From Saprolegnia diclina VS20 (lineage: Eukaryota > Oomycota > Saprolegniomycetes > Saprolegniales > Saprolegniaceae): a stretch of 30,016 nt of DNA. The DNA lies in NCBI RefSeq assembly GCF_000281045.1, contig NW_008246104.1, forward strand, positions 470,100 to 500,115, given 5' to 3'. Below are positions 11,101 to 23,100 of the stretch, piece after piece. The first letter of the stretch is position 1, and every line of letters starts with the position of its first letter. The notes beneath the pieces are model-generated. The model saw nothing but the letters and a program-made list of their open reading frames with translations. It was not told where the DNA came from and did not search any database. Position numbers and translations under genes: made by a program.

Positions 11101-14100
11101 AGCAACGGACGCCGCCCTCGACGTTCTCGTGCAGCTTTTTCTGGACATTGGTGATAGCCGGTTTGAAGGGTAGACTCGGTGTTGTCATCGTGGCCTTGTC
11201 GTCACGCGGTTTGTAGGACACCGCTATCAACGGCTGTACTCTCCGAGCTGCGCGTACGTTACAATGGCGACTAGGGTACAACCATGAAACACGAACCCTA
11301 GGTGGACATTACGCGCGCTCTGGCCTCGCTTGGGCGAAGCGAGACCGTGCGCCACACGTCGGCATTGCTGCATTTCGTCTCGGTCGCTGCCGCCACGCCC
11401 ATCGACACCGAGCGGGACGCGGCGGTGCGCGCCAACATTGTGCACATCTACGAGCATCTCCTTTGTGTTCCCAGTGTGTTTCGGCAACTTGTCTTTGGAC
11501 ATGGTGTCTTCATGCCGCGCGACGACGTCGCCAATGATGCAAAACCCGTCTTCTTCTTCCTTGGCCAACAGCTAGCCTTGGACAGTAGCATGACGTACCG
11601 CCCCGTCTATGCGAGTATGGCTGGAACATTGCTGACCGACGCGGCGTTCACTTTGGAGATGCAGTTTCTCGAGCAGCACACCATACCGTCCGAGTGCCTC
11701 GCCGCCGCGCTCACCGGCTCGGACGCGCATCGACCGCTCCTTCGCGACGCCAAAGAGCTGACGCGTCGCTTGCAGTGCCTTGAACAAGGCATGCCGTTTG
11801 GTGTCGACGCGCCGCTGTCACGCCACGCCGGCGTTCGCGTCGTCCACGAGCTGTTGCGCACCGTGTTGCATCTCTGGACAACGTCATTCACGCGTGAAAG
11901 GACGGCGATAGACGGCAAGAACATCACGGCCTTTCTTGTGCAATTGCTGCATTGGCTGCACACTAGACATCCGGGAAGTGGCCTCCTTGTCGCGCCCCAA
12001 ATGCTGCAGCAGTGCGTCGACGTGATCGCGTCGGTCTCGCCACGCGCCTTGCCGCTGCTCCTCGACTTGATTGCGCAGCTCTTCCGCGTCGCGCCTCTCT
12101 ACAAACAGACGTTTTTGGACATGGCGCTCACAAGCGCGCTCGTGCACTGCCTCACGCCACACAGCAGTACGCACTTGGTGCCGGTTCTGAGCTTTCTCTG
12201 GGATCTTGCGCGGAACGATGCGAGCGTCGCACTCGACCTCGTGGACGACGCGACACTGCTGCGACAAATCTTTGCCTTGTTGCAGCTCCCGATAGTGTAC
12301 AACCCCACGTTTCAGTGCCTCGCGCTCAAGCGCCCGAGTGACGCGCAGCTCGATGTCATCATTGCAGCGACGCAGGTGCTGTGCGTCGTCACGTCGGCGA
12401 CCCGGGCCGCGCTTATCGTACTGCACGCGCTCGAGCTGCAATTGGCCAAGGCCGCGCCGACATCAAGTACCGAAGGTATGTGCCCGCGGAGCGCCCCGAA
12501 CACGCGTCCCCTCCTGCGTACGGTGCTCGACTTGCTCGCGGTCTCGCCGTCGGCCGAGCTCAAGCAGTCGCTTCTCGCCTTGACGCAGCATTTCGCACGG
12601 GCGACCCCGTCCGTGACGGTCGCGCGGCTCTGTGACCACGGCGGTATCCTCGTGCTCTTTGATTGCCTCTTTGAAACCACTGGCGCCGTCCAAGTCATGG
12701 TCCTCAAGCTACTGCAACTGCTCATGGATGTGTCGGGGCCCCGGGGCCCGGACCCGGCGGCCCGCCACGCGTCCATTTCGCCGCGCAAGTCGGTGCTGCA
12801 CTCGACCGGTCACTCGACGACCAACATGACGCGCTTCTCGATGGCTGTCTCCGCGTCGTCGGAAGTGAAGCGGCGCACGGCGCTCCGGTCGGCCGAGACG
12901 GGGCTCCGGAGTCTTCTGACCGAGACCAATGGCCCGTCGCCGGCACTCGAGTCAGTGGCGTTGATCTCAGCTCGTATCGCTTTGCTTGGCGCCTTGTACC
13001 CGATTTACGACCACCGCCTAAACGACATGACACTCGGGAATCAAACCACCGAAGTCGACTTTGCCTGGATCGAAGATATGCTTCGGCGCCTCGTGGTCTT
13101 TGGCCAACTTTCGTTTGCCGAGCTGCACTTGGTCAGTCGGTGCATGATCATCCATCGCGTGTTGCCGTCGCGGTCGGTCATCACCGAGCCGGGCCTGTAC
13201 GTCATCACCACCGGCAAGGTGGCGTGGCACCTCGACGGGGCGCCGTTTCACCCACACGTCCTCGAGAAAGGGTGCATGGTCGGCATCTCGAGCTGTGTCG
13301 GCGGCGCCCCGGAGCGCGCGACGGCCATGAGTGGCGTCGTCAGTCTCGTGCTCTTCAAAGCGACGATCGAGTCGGCGCTACCGAGTTCGATCCAGCAAAA
13401 GCTTCTCGGTGGCATGGACCGTGTCCGAAGCATGTACGCTAGCGATCGGCGCCCCGAAAAGGGTACGTACCTCTCACGCTTCAAAATGTCGCTCCTGGCC
13501 CCGCCCTTGCTCGGTGCGAGCTCGATCCTGCTGGCCACGATGCTACACGCCGTAGCCGCGACAAAAGAAGCCAGTCGCATCAACCCATGGCTCCTCGTTC
13601 ACCTCATCCACGACATTGCACAGTGGCACGGCCCTGTGCCGTCCGACTTGGTGACTTCGGTCGTCCTTGTCGCTGCCGCCGTGTTGTCGTCGCAGGCCCA
13701 CGGCGCGACCCATCAAATTCTCTTGACACTCGGGCGGCGCCACGGTGCAGCGGGCGCAACGTTCTTTGCGTCGGCGTTCACAAAACCGATTGACGATATC
13801 ATTGCACCGACCGACGTCCTGTTGTGCAATGCGCTCGGCCAAGTGCTCTTGGCGCTCGCGTCGTACCATTGTGATCCTACAGCGGCTTGTAGTTTGGGCA
13901 AGCATCTCTGTCGCTGCACATTGCGCGCACGGCGTGCCCTCATGCAGAGCCTCAACATGCACTGGATCGACACCGTCATGACGCTCTTTGAGGAGCAACC
14001 GCTGTTGCCACGGCTCGACTATTGCGTGCTCTACCGCGTTTTGCGCAAGCTCTTTGCCGTCAACAACTTTCAGCTCGCGTCGTACCTCAAGTACCTATCC

Positions 14101-17100
14101 CCGCGCCGACTGCTGCATTCGTTTGTCGGGGATGTGCTCAACCTCGCCGAAGACGACGCGATCGAAGCCCAAAAGTAGTATTGCGACATGACGTTTCTTG
14201 CTCGTCTGACATTGTTGTGCTAACTAGACTGTTGCTCACGCTTGGTCGGCACCCGTACTTTCGTAATCTCGTCGTGTGTCATGATGACGTTCTCGACGTG
14301 GCGTCGGTATGGAGCCTTCAACAACGGGCAGCGATCCGCAGTGGGTCGCTCCCACCGCTCGAGTTGCTTTCGTGCTTGTGTTGCGCGACGACGCCGGACG
14401 CTGTGCCCCACCGTGTCGCACCCATCTACCAAGCGCTCGTTGACGACGGTAGCACGCTCGACGTGCTTGCTGTCAACGCGGCCGACGCCACCATGAAGCG
14501 CAGTCTCACGGCCTTACAGTGCCTTCGGAACCTCTGTGTTGCGACGGCGCGGCTTGACAATGCTCCGTCACCGACCTGGGACACTTCTCTCGGCGCCCAC
14601 GCCGCACTGCTACCGACACTTCTCAGCGTGGTGCGTATCGTACCAACGACACCGTTCCCGTTTGACCACAGTAGCCGACTACTTGTCTTGGCCGAAGTGC
14701 TGCTCTACGCCTGCCGGCGCGGCCTCCACCTTGCGCTCAATGCCTTTGACCTTGCGCACGCGTGCGTTCTGCAGCTGCAGTCGCTGCTCGACGTGCCGAT
14801 CCTCGGGTGCGTCTTGGAGAACGCGCGGACTCGACTCGCACGCGTGGTCGGCACCATACTCGCCACGCCACCACCGTCGCTTGACACGGCACAGTGCCAC
14901 GGCTTGGCCTACATGCTGTTGGAGACGACTTTGGCGGCCTTCAGTAAACGCCACGAAGGGCTGCTCCGCGTCCTCGTCCGGCTGCTGGCGTTTCTACCAA
15001 CCTGCACTTGGTTTCGGTCGCTGCAGACGCCACCGGGTACCGTCGACGTCGCCGTCGCGGCCGTCGCTCTTGTCATGGAGATCACGCTCATGCCGTGGGA
15101 CTCGATCAAGCATGTGAGTGCGCTCTGTGTTGCAGCGCTCTGCGAGCTCCCGCGGGTCGCCGACGTTCTCACCCAGGACGTGTACGTGGCCAAAATTTGT
15201 GCGACGCTTCGGAGCGGCTGCGTCGGGATGCAAGGGTTTGTGTCGGTGCTCGCGCGGCTTTGCGAGACGCCGACGATGCGCCTCCGACTGCTCTCGTACC
15301 CGGCGTGCGTGGCGTCCGTCGAGCACATACTGCCATTGCTCCACGAGCACGTGTGCAGCATCGATGCGGCCTATGTGCTCTGGACCCTCTGGCGCACGCA
15401 GCGCAAGACACTAGGCGAGCGCCTTGCTATTGCCCAAAGTACCACCGACGCGCTCTTGATGCTACTGCAACCGTCCGTGCCGTGGCTCGAAACCGCACCT
15501 GAGAAGCGCTGTCATGTAGCCGCAGGCGCCTTTCTCGAGCTCTGGCGAGGGGCCGATGTCCCTTTGACCACCTGGGCCGGCGTACTACAGCGGGCCAGCG
15601 CACACGTATCCCGATGGACCTCACACTCGGCGCCGCCCCATCAGTTGCTCAAACTGCTCTCGGCGCTCTTAACGGATGCGACGCTGATTGCGCACGTCCA
15701 GCGCAAGCGCCATTTGCCATGGGGGGCCCTATGGACGTGTGTCGGTGCCAAGGACAGCTACTATCTGCATCTTGCGTCCTTTACAACGGCCTTTCTCCGG
15801 CTCGAGCCATCAGCGCCAGTTCGAACCCATGTCCAGACGCTGCTGTGCGAGACGCCGCAATTCTGGTCGACGTGCACCCCCCGTTTGCTGCATGCCACGA
15901 ATACCTTCGGCATTCTTTGCATTTTGCGGCTCTTGTACCGAGCGTGCATTGGCCACCGAGACAATACGATTCGAGTCGTGTCGTTCTGGGAGCGCTGCCA
16001 ACGCCTCGTCACCGACACTGTCGACACGGTCGAGATCGCCGATCTCGTGTGCCGGCTGTGGCAGCTCGGGTTCCGCACGTGCCCGTCGGCGGCGCAAGAC
16101 GAAGCGGTGCGGCTCTCGTTTGCCCTCTACCGGCAACTGCACCACACAACCATCGCTACGACGGACGCACGCCGCGTCGCCACCCGAGTGTGCCGCACGT
16201 ACACCCGCCTTTTGCGCTTGGCACTGCGCTTGCAACCGCCACCCGACGTGCAGTCACTGCTCTCGCCGCTATTAGAGCGTCGCGTCTCTGCTCTCACGCT
16301 CGCGGCCGTCACGCTCGGTGCTGCATGTGCGCGACGTTCGGGGACCAAGACGCCAACGATGGCCATCGACCATCTCGTTTTGCATTTGAGCCAGCGCGTA
16401 CCGCATCGTGTGTACTGGGCATGGTTTATCGCGGCCGGCCGGGCAGCTACGGACCCCCTCGAGACTACCGACGACGACAGTTGGGTGACGGTCGTGGCGC
16501 ACGGCAGGGTCCTCAGTCATGCGTCGACCGATGTCGATATCGTGTTTTGGTATCTGCACTTTTCAACGGCCCCCGACAAGATGCTGCAGGCTGCAGAGCG
16601 TGTCGTGGCGACCACTAGTGACCATAGCGAGCGGTCGTGGTGGCTTCATGTCCTTCGGTGCTGCATCATGAGGTATCCTAGTGGTACCGAGCAAATGTGC
16701 TCGTTCGTGGTCGACATCGCCGACGTCATCACGGACGCCGTGCAAAGTGACGCGCCGCCGTGCGTGCGAGACGCGGCTGCAGCGCTTGTATCGGAGATGC
16801 TTGCTTGCCGCCAACCGTCCCTCGCAGCCTATGCAACATCCTTACTGCCATCCCTCCTGGTCACGGTCACATCGGCCCTTGCACATGGCTCGGGCGACCC
16901 GACGCCTACAGCGCGATTGGTGTCGCAGCTTCTTGACGACAGCATCGAGGCGCGTGCAGTGCTGGCGCCGCATCTACCGCGACTGCTTCCAGTGCTTTGT
17001 GACCGACTATTGTGTGCGCTGCAGCACAACCATTTGCAACTGGCAGCGGACTTGATGCAGCTCGTCGTTGGCATACTCTACAGCCATCGGTGTGGGTACA

Positions 17101-20100
17101 ACTCGCCAGCCGACAAGATGCTCTTAGCGTCGGCGACGCTGCAGAGCTGCCTCGAACTGGCTATCGTCAAGCGGCCGGCCTTGGTCCTCGTCGCGCGCAG
17201 CCTCTGCGCCGCGCGGCACCTCGCCACAGTCGCCCCGGTGCTGTACGTGCCCTATGCAACACTCCCACGCAAGTGGCAGTCCATGGTCGGGCAGCTATTG
17301 GTGCAGCACATTGTGACGCACACGTCATCGCCCCCCACGCCGGACGCAGCGCTGTTCTTGGATGCACTCGCAGCGCTGTTGCACCCAAACATGGGGAGTC
17401 CCGAGTGGTTGTATGAGGCGCTTGCTCGAGCTGGCGTGATCGCCCAAACACTCGACCGACTGCCGTTGCTGCACGGGGCACCATCATCGCTCGCATCATG
17501 CCTCGGGATCCTGTCGCACCTTCTGCTCGTCCTCAAGTCGACGCGCGATCGGGCGTGGCTTGGTCGCATTGCGCCGTTCTTGAAGGCGCCCACGAGGATC
17601 GTGGCGGCGGCCGCGCTAAGCGTCTACTGGGTTCTACACCGGCAAGACCTTTCTCCCAAAGCAGTGCAGCGTTTGCTATCCGTGTTGGACGCCGTCGAGA
17701 CGCCGTCCGAGGCATCGTATGGACTCTACGCCATGCTTCTGGCGCCGCCAACGCTGGCGATCGAGGGCCTGTGGGGTACGCGTGGGTTCCTACTGCATCT
17801 CGACGCAATACCCAGGCCAGTCGACCGCGCCGAGGTGCGAGAGAGGGCCAAATTTCTCTCGCGTCTTGCAGTGGTTGATCCTGACGTTGTCGTTGCGCAC
17901 CTGCCGTCGATGGCGCACCTCTTGCAGAGTCTCTCGGTGCTTTGCTCCAAAGCGGCTGGCTATGCGCTCCAAGCACTGCGTCCATTGGCGTCATCCTTGG
18001 ACTTCGCAGAGATCCTCACGGCGATCCAACCGCATCTCTGGTACGGTTTGACCAACGCGGAGAGTCTTTTGCATCGGGGCGTCGACAGTTGTCGCAAGAC
18101 CCAAGGCACCCTCGCGATGCTCAACGTCGGCCATGCCTTGGACCTTGCAGCTGCTTGTTTCGACACTCTTCCTTCTTGTCTGCGACACAAGCGCCGCATC
18201 GATGGAGCGGCCGCATTGTTGCAGCTGCTACTGCGCCTTGCCCACCACGGTCCGTGGAACCGGCAAGCGCTGGCCATGGACTTAGCAGCCCGCCTTTTTG
18301 AGCGCGTGCACTGCGAGATGGCGTTTCTTGATGGCACCCACCGCACGCTTGACGCCCTACTCGAGTGTCTGCACATTCCGCGACTGCAAGCTCCAGGCTT
18401 GCACCTGCTCGCTGTCGCCACGACAAGTCCATGGGTGCAAGCGGCGGTGCTTGCCTCCGATGGCGTGCTGGACTGCCTCCTGGATCGTCTTCGCCGCAAC
18501 GAGCACCTCGCACCACTGGTGTGGCGAATTTTGGTGCATTTGGCAGCGTCCGGACGCCAGCCGCTGCCGCTGTTGTCGGTGCTCGTCGCGGCGCACGTTT
18601 GGATAGACGTGCGGTCGTACGCGATTGAGACACACCGGGACGTTGCAAGGACAATGGCATCGCTTGCAAAAGAGCCTCGGTGCATCCCTGACATTCTTCG
18701 CCTTCAGACCATGCTCAGCGGTTTGCGCCGAGACTGCGACGTGGACAGTGCTTTGCTTGAAACGCAGCTTTGTATCGTCGCGTCCGGCGGTGCGAGCCAC
18801 GAGCTGTCGGCGCTCACGTCCGTAGTCATGTGTCTCGACGCTATCTTTGCATACGACCACGGCGCTTGTGACGCTCTTGACAAGGGCCTCACAGCGGCGA
18901 CCGTGGCCCTCACGCAGCTTGTCGCAAGCTTTTATGCGTGTGCCACCGAGCACGACGACGTGCCACTCGTCGAAGCCAGCGGGTCCAAGCTGCGCCCACT
19001 TGTGTATGTTGGCTGCAACGGAGCGCCGCTGTCGTCGCCGGGCATCTACGTGCAGCTGTTTCGGCTCTGGGATCTCGCGTGCAGCCATCCCCACCGTGTA
19101 CGCGAGGCATCGCTATATAGCATCGTCATACGATGCTTGATGTAGGGTGTCGCCAGCGTTTCGTGGGGCGCCGTCCTGCGCATGCTCTTGCGTATCGCCC
19201 GCGCGTCGATCAGCGGCTGCTTTCTCGTCGCCGAAGCGAGTACGCTGCATTTTGTGTCGTCGCATTTGGCCAAGTCGACGCTCGACCAGTGCGTTGACAT
19301 TTGCGACCTATTGCATGCGGTCGTTCGGGTGCGAGCGATTGCCGTCCAGTTTGCCCGCGTCTCGTCGTCGTCGCCGTCTTTAGTCCACGTGCTTTTGGCC
19401 GCGGCCGCGCACAGCTTGCATGGACCCCGGGGCACCGACCCCTTTGTGCCGACTTTGCCGCCCTTGCTCACAACCCTAGCCCTGCTCTGCGAACACCCGC
19501 CGTTTTTGCAAGCGCCTCTCTTGAACGACGAGAGCGCTTTGTCGTCCGCGAGTCTCTTTTCGCTGCTGCTCTACGGCGTCTACCATAGCATGCGTCGGCC
19601 GTGGGCGTACGCGACGCTGGCGGCCAAGCTCTTTGTGCGCTTCTGCACTGTGCACAGCCTCGACACGCTCAACGCAGAAATGGCGCGCGCGACCAGTGAC
19701 CTCCGCGGCCACGGCATCACCAAGGTGCATATCGCGCAGACGCTACTGCACGCCATGTACCTGACCAACTTTGAGTTTGAGATGCACTTGCGCGTGCTGG
19801 TACGATTTCATGTTGCAATTTTGAGTTTGCATTTTCATGTTTCAGTTTTCATGGTTGTGTATCCTTCTCGCCGACTCGGACATGACGGTGATTGTAGGTC
19901 CGCGTGGTGCACTCGGTGCTCGTGCGCATGGCCGCGCTCGGTCGCATCGACAAGGGCGTGCCCGGGCTGTTGCACGACCACGGTCTCACCAACATTTTCC
20001 TTCTCTCAAAAGCATACAGCGACCAATACGAAACGCGCGACGACGACTGGGCGATGCGGAGTCAGTGGGTCCATGCGATGAAGGAGGAGCACGTCAAGTA

Positions 20101-23100
20101 CTGCGTCGACGGCTACGAGGCTCTCTACACCGCCTTGGAGAGCGCAAACCGCGACCCGCAGCTCATTGTAGCCATTGAGAGCACGCGCCATGCGACCATG
20201 TGCCTTCAGACCTTGCACTACGTGCTGCAGCTGCTGCACGAAGCGTGCGTGGCGAGCAGCCCGACCGCGGCGAGCGACGTCCATCTCTTCTTTCAGCGCA
20301 TCGAGCACATTGGCGAGTGGGTCATTCTATGCCTCGAAAGCCCCGACATGGACGTTGGCTACTACACCAACCAGATTGAAGCGCTCTGTCGCAGCGTGCG
20401 TCACCTCTTGAGCAGCCACAAGTCCCATGCGTTTGATCCGTCGAGTACGCCGACGACCGACATGACGTATCCCGTGAGCATTGAGCTCCGCCACGTTCAT
20501 TTGCACTCGTGGGTGTGGGCGCTTCTCGGGTCCCGGCCCTATGTTCGCCTTGGCGTCGGTAAGAAACATGCTTACTACAGTTGCGTTTCGGGTCGATTGC
20601 CGGCGACATGCCCGCACCAGCATTACCGGTGCGGCGACTACGACGTGACCGACGGCCGCCTCGTAGTCGACGCCGACGACGCGCTCCAGTCGCTCGATAT
20701 CCAGCTATGGATGTACTTGCCGTGGAGTCCGGTGGATATTTGCATCGGACGCGCCACCGCGGGGTTTCCAATGCCGCCGACGGCGTCGATCGATTTTTAC
20801 CCGGAACAACGGGACAAAATGCGGTTCGACGTCGTCCAACCGTACGGTCACATTGCAGTTGTCGTCGCGCCCACGACGTCCATGGACGAGTTGAACTCGT
20901 CGGCGTTTCCATACTCTACGTGTGGCTCCAAATCGCTACGGCAGCGCCTCACACGGGGGTTTCTCTGGCTCGCATCGTCGCTGCGCTCTCTCGGGCGCCG
21001 GTGGCTGTGGCCAGCGCATTCGCAGGGCCGTGTCGTCGCCGTCGGGTCGGCCAAACACCGGGGCGCGGCCGACATGTCGGACGCCGCGGCGCAGCTGCTA
21101 CTGCACTGGACCGATCTGCAACTCGTTTTGGAGCGCATGACATCGAAAGAAAAGCTCATTGGCTCGTATGAGAAACAGTACGCGATCGACGAGTGCAAGC
21201 ACGTGGCAGAGCTGCTTCTCGGGTCCGGCGCGGGCTCGTTTGATGCGCTGCAGCCCCACATGCTAGCGTCGCTGACAAACCCGACGCACCACGCCATTTG
21301 GCACCGCACTTCGTATGCGATTCGTCGAGCGATCGAGTTGCACATGCCACGGGGTCTCACGTTTCTCAAGACGCACCTCCACGCCCACGTGTCTGCGATC
21401 TCGGGTGCACGCCACGTACCTTTGCTCGAAGTGTGCAACGGGATTCCTGGCCTCGATGATGATGTGGCACCGCGACCGGTCGCGCCGGCGATGCCAACCA
21501 CCGTCATGCGCACGGCCGGTCGATTTCTCTTGCACGGCCTGTTGCGCGCTGCCGTGACCCCCACGACCGAGAGCGGCGCGTCGATTCGCCGTCGTCACCT
21601 CCCCGGACGCAACTGCATACTTCCGATTCAGTCGATCTTTGCTCAGCCCGAGGCGCTCGCCCACGCCGCACCACAGTAAACCGTCCTTGTTGCTTCATGT
21701 ACGCACACTGTTGTGTGTTATGTGGTGTAGGTACGAGCGCCAGTGCGCCGTGGCCCCCGAGACACTCAACCATTTTTTACTGCAGCCGATTGAGCGTTTG
21801 CAAACGCTGCTTGTCGTGTCCAAGCTTACCGATGCCTGCTTTGGTCACGCCCACTTGGCCCGCGTATCGATCCCCGAGCCCGCCGCGGTGTCGCGCGATT
21901 TACTGCAGTCGACCGCTCGACTCGCGACGGTCTTGCACCGGGCGTGGCGCCAGGCCCTCGCGTCGGCGCCGGGCTCGTCGCCGTCGCTTTCACTCGTGCC
22001 AACCGCCGTGACGCCCCACGCACGTAGCAGCACGTCGACGTTGCTCAAGCACATGGCAACGCTCAAGCGCGGCCAGATTCTGGCCCCCACGGGCACCACC
22101 CTATACGAGATCGAAGCCAAGCGCAAGTTGACGCTGGCTCTGTACCGCGACGTCGACCCATTTGACGCGCACTCCAAGCTCAAGGCGCTCAACGCGCGGG
22201 CCAAAAAGATGGCTTGGTTCCTGTACCGCGACGGATGGGTATTTCGCTTATATATGGCCCGACGAGTCTGTCGCCAACATCGAAATAGGTGGCCGATGTC
22301 ATACACGGGGTGGCGTGGACGATCTTGGCGGTCACCGTGTGGCGTCTCGTGGCCACGCGGGACGCCCTTCGAGAGGCATCGCGGACGTACCGCGGACTGC
22401 TCGCGCAGTCGTCAGGGTTGTTGCAGCGTCGGGGCGCGGTCGGCAAGACTCGCCGGCGGAAGAAAACCGCAGAAGCGATCGATGTGGCGTCCGGCGACGA
22501 CTACCCGTCCGACTTGGCCGTGCTCCGCTCCGAGAAGGAGCTGCGCTACTTCCTCGTCGTCTCGGAGCTCCAAGGGATATTCTTGGACTTGCTTTTCATC
22601 TGGTGGGCACCACCTTCCGTCGACCATGCTCATTGCGTATTGTGTAGGCCGTCGGAGAATGGCAAAATCGGACTTGGCGATTTCTGGTCGAGCCTCCTGT
22701 ACACGGCGTTGGCACTGGGGCTGCCACTCCTTTTTTACTACGTGTTGACCCCGGTCATCGCCGACGCATCGCTGCTGTCGCTTTTGGCGTGCTGGCTTGG
22801 CGTTGGCTGGGTCCTTCTCACGCTTTCGTCAATTGTCTCGGTGACGACGACCATCCAAGGCTTCAATGACACGCGGCGCGTCGACGCGATCAACCTCACG
22901 GACTTTCCCGCGTGCCTCAAAAACTACCTCGCGATCGTCAGCATTCTCTGGGAGCTAGTCCAGCTCAACACGATTCCGTGGCAAGTCTGGTACGCACCAC
23001 AATTGCATCTGGGACTTCTCAAGTCGTTTTGGTAGGGACGCGTCGTACGTGGTGCATCAGATTGCAGCACTTGTGACCATTGACATCAACTTCAGCGGCT

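Noticed and set aside
12477-12565. GTATGT donor-like site inside exon 13
   Set aside because: The frame stays open with a convincing helical translation (LLRTVLDLLAVSPSAELKQSLL), and no acceptor at typical intron distance follows.
15114-15135. GTGAGT...TTGCAG resembling an intron in exon 14
   Set aside because: At 22 bp it is too short to splice, and the sequence codes sensibly in frame (KHVSALCVAALCEL).
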